Shown: piece after piece, positions 5,438-6,884 of the stretch | How the letters are laid out: every line of letters begins with the position of its first letter | Position numbering within the stretch: the stretch's first letter is position 1 | Origin: Bacteroidales bacterium | Lineage (GTDB): Bacteria > Bacteroidota > Bacteroidia > Bacteroidales > JAFGXI01 | Direction: 5' to 3' | NCBI GenBank assembly: GCA_026985625.1 | Contig: JALSQC010000392.1 | Coordinates: 1-6,884 of the forward strand | DNA length: 6,884 bases | Notes under the pieces: generated by a model | Seen by the model: the letters and a program-made list of their open reading frames with translations, nothing else | Database searches by the model: none | What the model was told of the DNA's origin: nothing | Made by a program: the position numbers and the translations under genes

Positions 5438-6022
5438 ATGAAAACAGATATAATAATAGCCGGAGTAGGAGGGCAAGGAATACTAACAATTGCAGCGGCA
5501 CTCGGAACAGCAGCATTAAATAATAATTTAAATATAAAACAATCGGAGGTTCACGGAATGAGCCAACGAGGAGGCTCGGTAATTTCTAATTTTAGAATAT
5601 CCGACAAAGAGATTTACTCAGATTTAGTTCCTTTTAAAGGAGCTAATGTTGTAATATCGTTAGAACCTATGGAAGCACTTAGATACTCATCGTTTTTAGC
5701 AGAAGACGGTTGGTTGGTTTCAAATATTACAACTTACGAAAACATAAAAGGCTATCCCGAGTTTGAAGAAATAAAAAAAACTATAGAAACCATAAAAAAT
5801 CATATATTGATAGATGCCGATAAAATTGCTAAAGAAGCAGGGTCGTCGAGATCAACTAATGTGGTAATGCTTGGTGCAGGCTCGTGGTTTATAGATATAC
5901 CTGCCGATGAAATAGAAAAAGCTATAGCTGAAATTTTTAAATCAAAAGGCGAAAAAATAATAAACGGAAATATTGCAGCTTTTAGAGCAGGCAGAGAAAT
6001 AGCTAAAACTTTTATAAGCTAA
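5438..6022 (+). CDS. iorB: Indolepyruvate ferredoxin oxidoreductase, beta subunit
   Basis: This 194-residue protein is a full-length pyruvate/ketoisovalerate oxidoreductase gamma-type domain, the usual size for IorB. It shows GVGGQGILT (9-17), the family's N-terminal glycine loop, then SEVHGMSQRGGSV (36-48), and EPMEALRY (76-83), all typical of IorB. It pairs with IorA to complete the catalytic unit in the cytoplasm. It starts 15 bp after iorA on an A-rich leader (AAAAACAAAAAAAATG) and is followed 22 bp later by an intrinsic terminator, so iorA-iorB is a two-gene operon. No iron-sulfur motif is present, so this subunit does not supply the ferredoxin domain absent from the alpha chain. Confidence 0.94.
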   Translation: MKTDIIIAGVGGQGILTIAAALGTAALNNNLNIKQSEVHGMSQRGGSVISNFRISDKEIYSDLVPFKGANVVISLEPMEALRYSSFLAEDGWLVSNITTYENIKGYPEFEEIKKTIETIKNHILIDADKIAKEAGSSRSTNVVMLGAGSWFIDIPADEIEKAIAEIFKSKGEKIINGNIAAFRAGREIAKTFIS

Positions 6023-6044
6023 AATAAATAAAATATATAATTTT

Positions 6045-6083
6045 AAGAGATTGGATTATTTTAATTTTTCAATCTCTTTTTTT
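6045..6083 (+). terminator. Intrinsic terminator after iorB
   Basis: AAGAGATTG (6045-6053) and CAATCTCTT (6070-6078) form a perfect 9-bp stem with a 16-nt loop, followed directly by a run of T (6077-6083). This is a classical Rho-independent terminator on the plus strand. It separates iorAB from the downstream carboxylase gene. Confidence 0.88.
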
Positions 6084-6182
6084 ATATAAAAAATATAAAA
6101 ACAAAATCGCAAAACATATATTTATATAAATAATTAATATTATATTTATAGCAATAAAAAAATAACTAAAAAAATACTTTTT

Positions 6183-6884
6183 ATGAATATAAAATTCAAT
6201 AAAAACGAAGATGCAATGAGATTATTAATCTCAGAAATGAAACAAAGATTAGAAAAAATATATCTTGGTGGAGGTAAAAAAAGAATAGAAAAATTACACT
6301 CTAAAGGAAAAATGACAGCACGCGAACGCATCGATTATTTAATTGATAAAAATAGTCGTTTTTTTGAAATTGGCGAATTTGTAGGCGATGGAATGTATAA
6401 AGAATATGGAGGTTGTCCGTCGGGAGGAGTTGTTATAGGTATAGGATATGTGTCGGGAAAACAATGTGTAATAGTAGCTAACGATGCAACCGTAAAAGCA
6501 GGAGCATGGTTTCCTATAACGGGAAAGAAGAATTTAAGGGCACAAGAAATTGCAATGGAAAACCATTTACCTATAATTTATTTGGTAGATAGTGCAGGAA
6601 TATTTTTACCGTTACAAGACGAAATATTTGCCGATAAAGAACATTTTGGCCGAATTTTTAGAAACAATGCAAAAATGTCGGCAATGGGAATTACACAAAT
6701 ATCTGCAATTATGGGTTCTTGTGTTGCAGGAGGAGCATATTTGCCTATAATGTCAGATGAAGCCCTAATTGTAAATAAAACAGGAACTATATTTTTAGCA
6801 GGTTCATATTTGGTAAAATCGGCTATTGGCGAGGAGATTGATAACGAAACACTTGGAGGAGCTACCACTCAATCGGAAATATCA
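6183..6884 (+). CDS. Acyl-CoA carboxylase carboxyltransferase (beta) subunit, methylcrotonyl-CoA carboxylase-like; N-terminal part
   Basis: An open frame from ATG 6183 runs off the right edge with 234 codons visible, under half of the roughly 530-540 residues of the family. Its N-terminal carboxyltransferase domain shows LGGGKKRIEKLHSKGKMTARERID (28-51, key block KMTARERID), NDATVKAGAWFP (100-111), YLVDSAGIFLPLQ (133-145), HFGRIFRN (154-161), GSCVAGGAYLP (178-188, oxyanion-hole glycines) and TGTIFLAG (200-207). The wording of these blocks is closer to methylcrotonyl-CoA carboxylase (MccB) than to propionyl-CoA carboxylase beta subunits. The reaction moves CO2 from carboxybiotin to an enoyl/acyl-CoA; in MccB this is 3-methylcrotonyl-CoA in leucine breakdown. 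A biotin carboxylase/carrier subunit should follow beyond the edge. The leader is A/T-rich, without a Shine-Dalgarno sequence; a terminator ends the preceding operon. Confidence 0.9.
   Translation, partial: MNIKFNKNEDAMRLLISEMKQRLEKIYLGGGKKRIEKLHSKGKMTARERIDYLIDKNSRFFEIGEFVGDGMYKEYGGCPSGGVVIGIGYVSGKQCVIVANDATVKAGAWFPITGKKNLRAQEIAMENHLPIIYLVDSAGIFLPLQDEIFADKEHFGRIFRNNAKMSAMGITQISAIMGSCVAGGAYLPIMSDEALIVNKTGTIFLAGSYLVKSAIGEEIDNETLGGATTQSEIS

Noticed and set aside
6141..6148. TATATTTA as a -7 element for the carboxyltransferase gene
   Set aside because: It lacks the final G of TAnnTTTG, has no -33 TTTG, and sits in A/T-only sequence where such matches are common.
6146..6331. 61-codon minus-strand frame
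   Set aside because: It is antisense to the start of the carboxyltransferase gene, and no motif supports it.
6578..6868. 96-codon minus-strand frame
   Set aside because: It is antisense to the conserved carboxyltransferase core (VDSAG, GSCVAGGAY), so it is a shadow.

Overview
The window is strongly AT-rich. Five of the seven annotated larger genes start after A/T-rich leaders with no Shine-Dalgarno sequence. Several 5' regions carry the Bacteroidetes -7 promoter element TAnnTTTG, and the best site has the full TTTG-N20-TAnnTTTG form. Together with the gene content (a ferredoxin-free indolepyruvate oxidoreductase, a two-LysM glucosaminidase, a Bacteroidetes-style sodium:solute symporter), this suggests a low-GC, probably anaerobic member of the Bacteroidetes, perhaps Bacteroidales-like. 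The phylum call is an inference from the sequence alone.

Positions 1-883 hold a minus-strand group. A DUF5320-type glycine/cysteine protein (813-547) is followed 12 bp later by a small glycine-rich zinc-ribbon-like protein (534-322). After a 208 bp repeat-bearing gap comes the start of a MIP18/DUF59-like gene (113 to beyond the left edge). Families of this kind often lie beside NifX/NifB-like and Mrp-like metal-cofactor genes in anaerobes. The leading gene has a bipartite promoter with a perfect 14-bp palindrome in its spacer, and a consensus GGAGGT ribosome binding site, so it looks regulated and possibly acquired.

Positions 996-3451 hold a two-gene minus-strand operon, 2 bp apart: a secreted glucosaminidase with two LysM domains, then a Na+/solute symporter with about 13 membrane segments.

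Positions 3452-3808 separate the divergent transcription units. This gap holds putative promoter elements for both directions and a possible 31-residue membrane peptide.

Positions 3809-6083 hold iorA-iorB, an indolepyruvate (aryl-pyruvate) ferredoxin oxidoreductase, closed by a clear intrinsic terminator. From 6183 to the right edge lies the N-terminal part of a methylcrotonyl-CoA-carboxylase-type carboxyltransferase. IorAB and this carboxylase fit a common theme of amino-acid-derived keto-acid and acyl-CoA metabolism, but the terminator between them implies separate transcription. No clearly new multigene system is visible. The most unusual part is the regulated small-protein group at the left.
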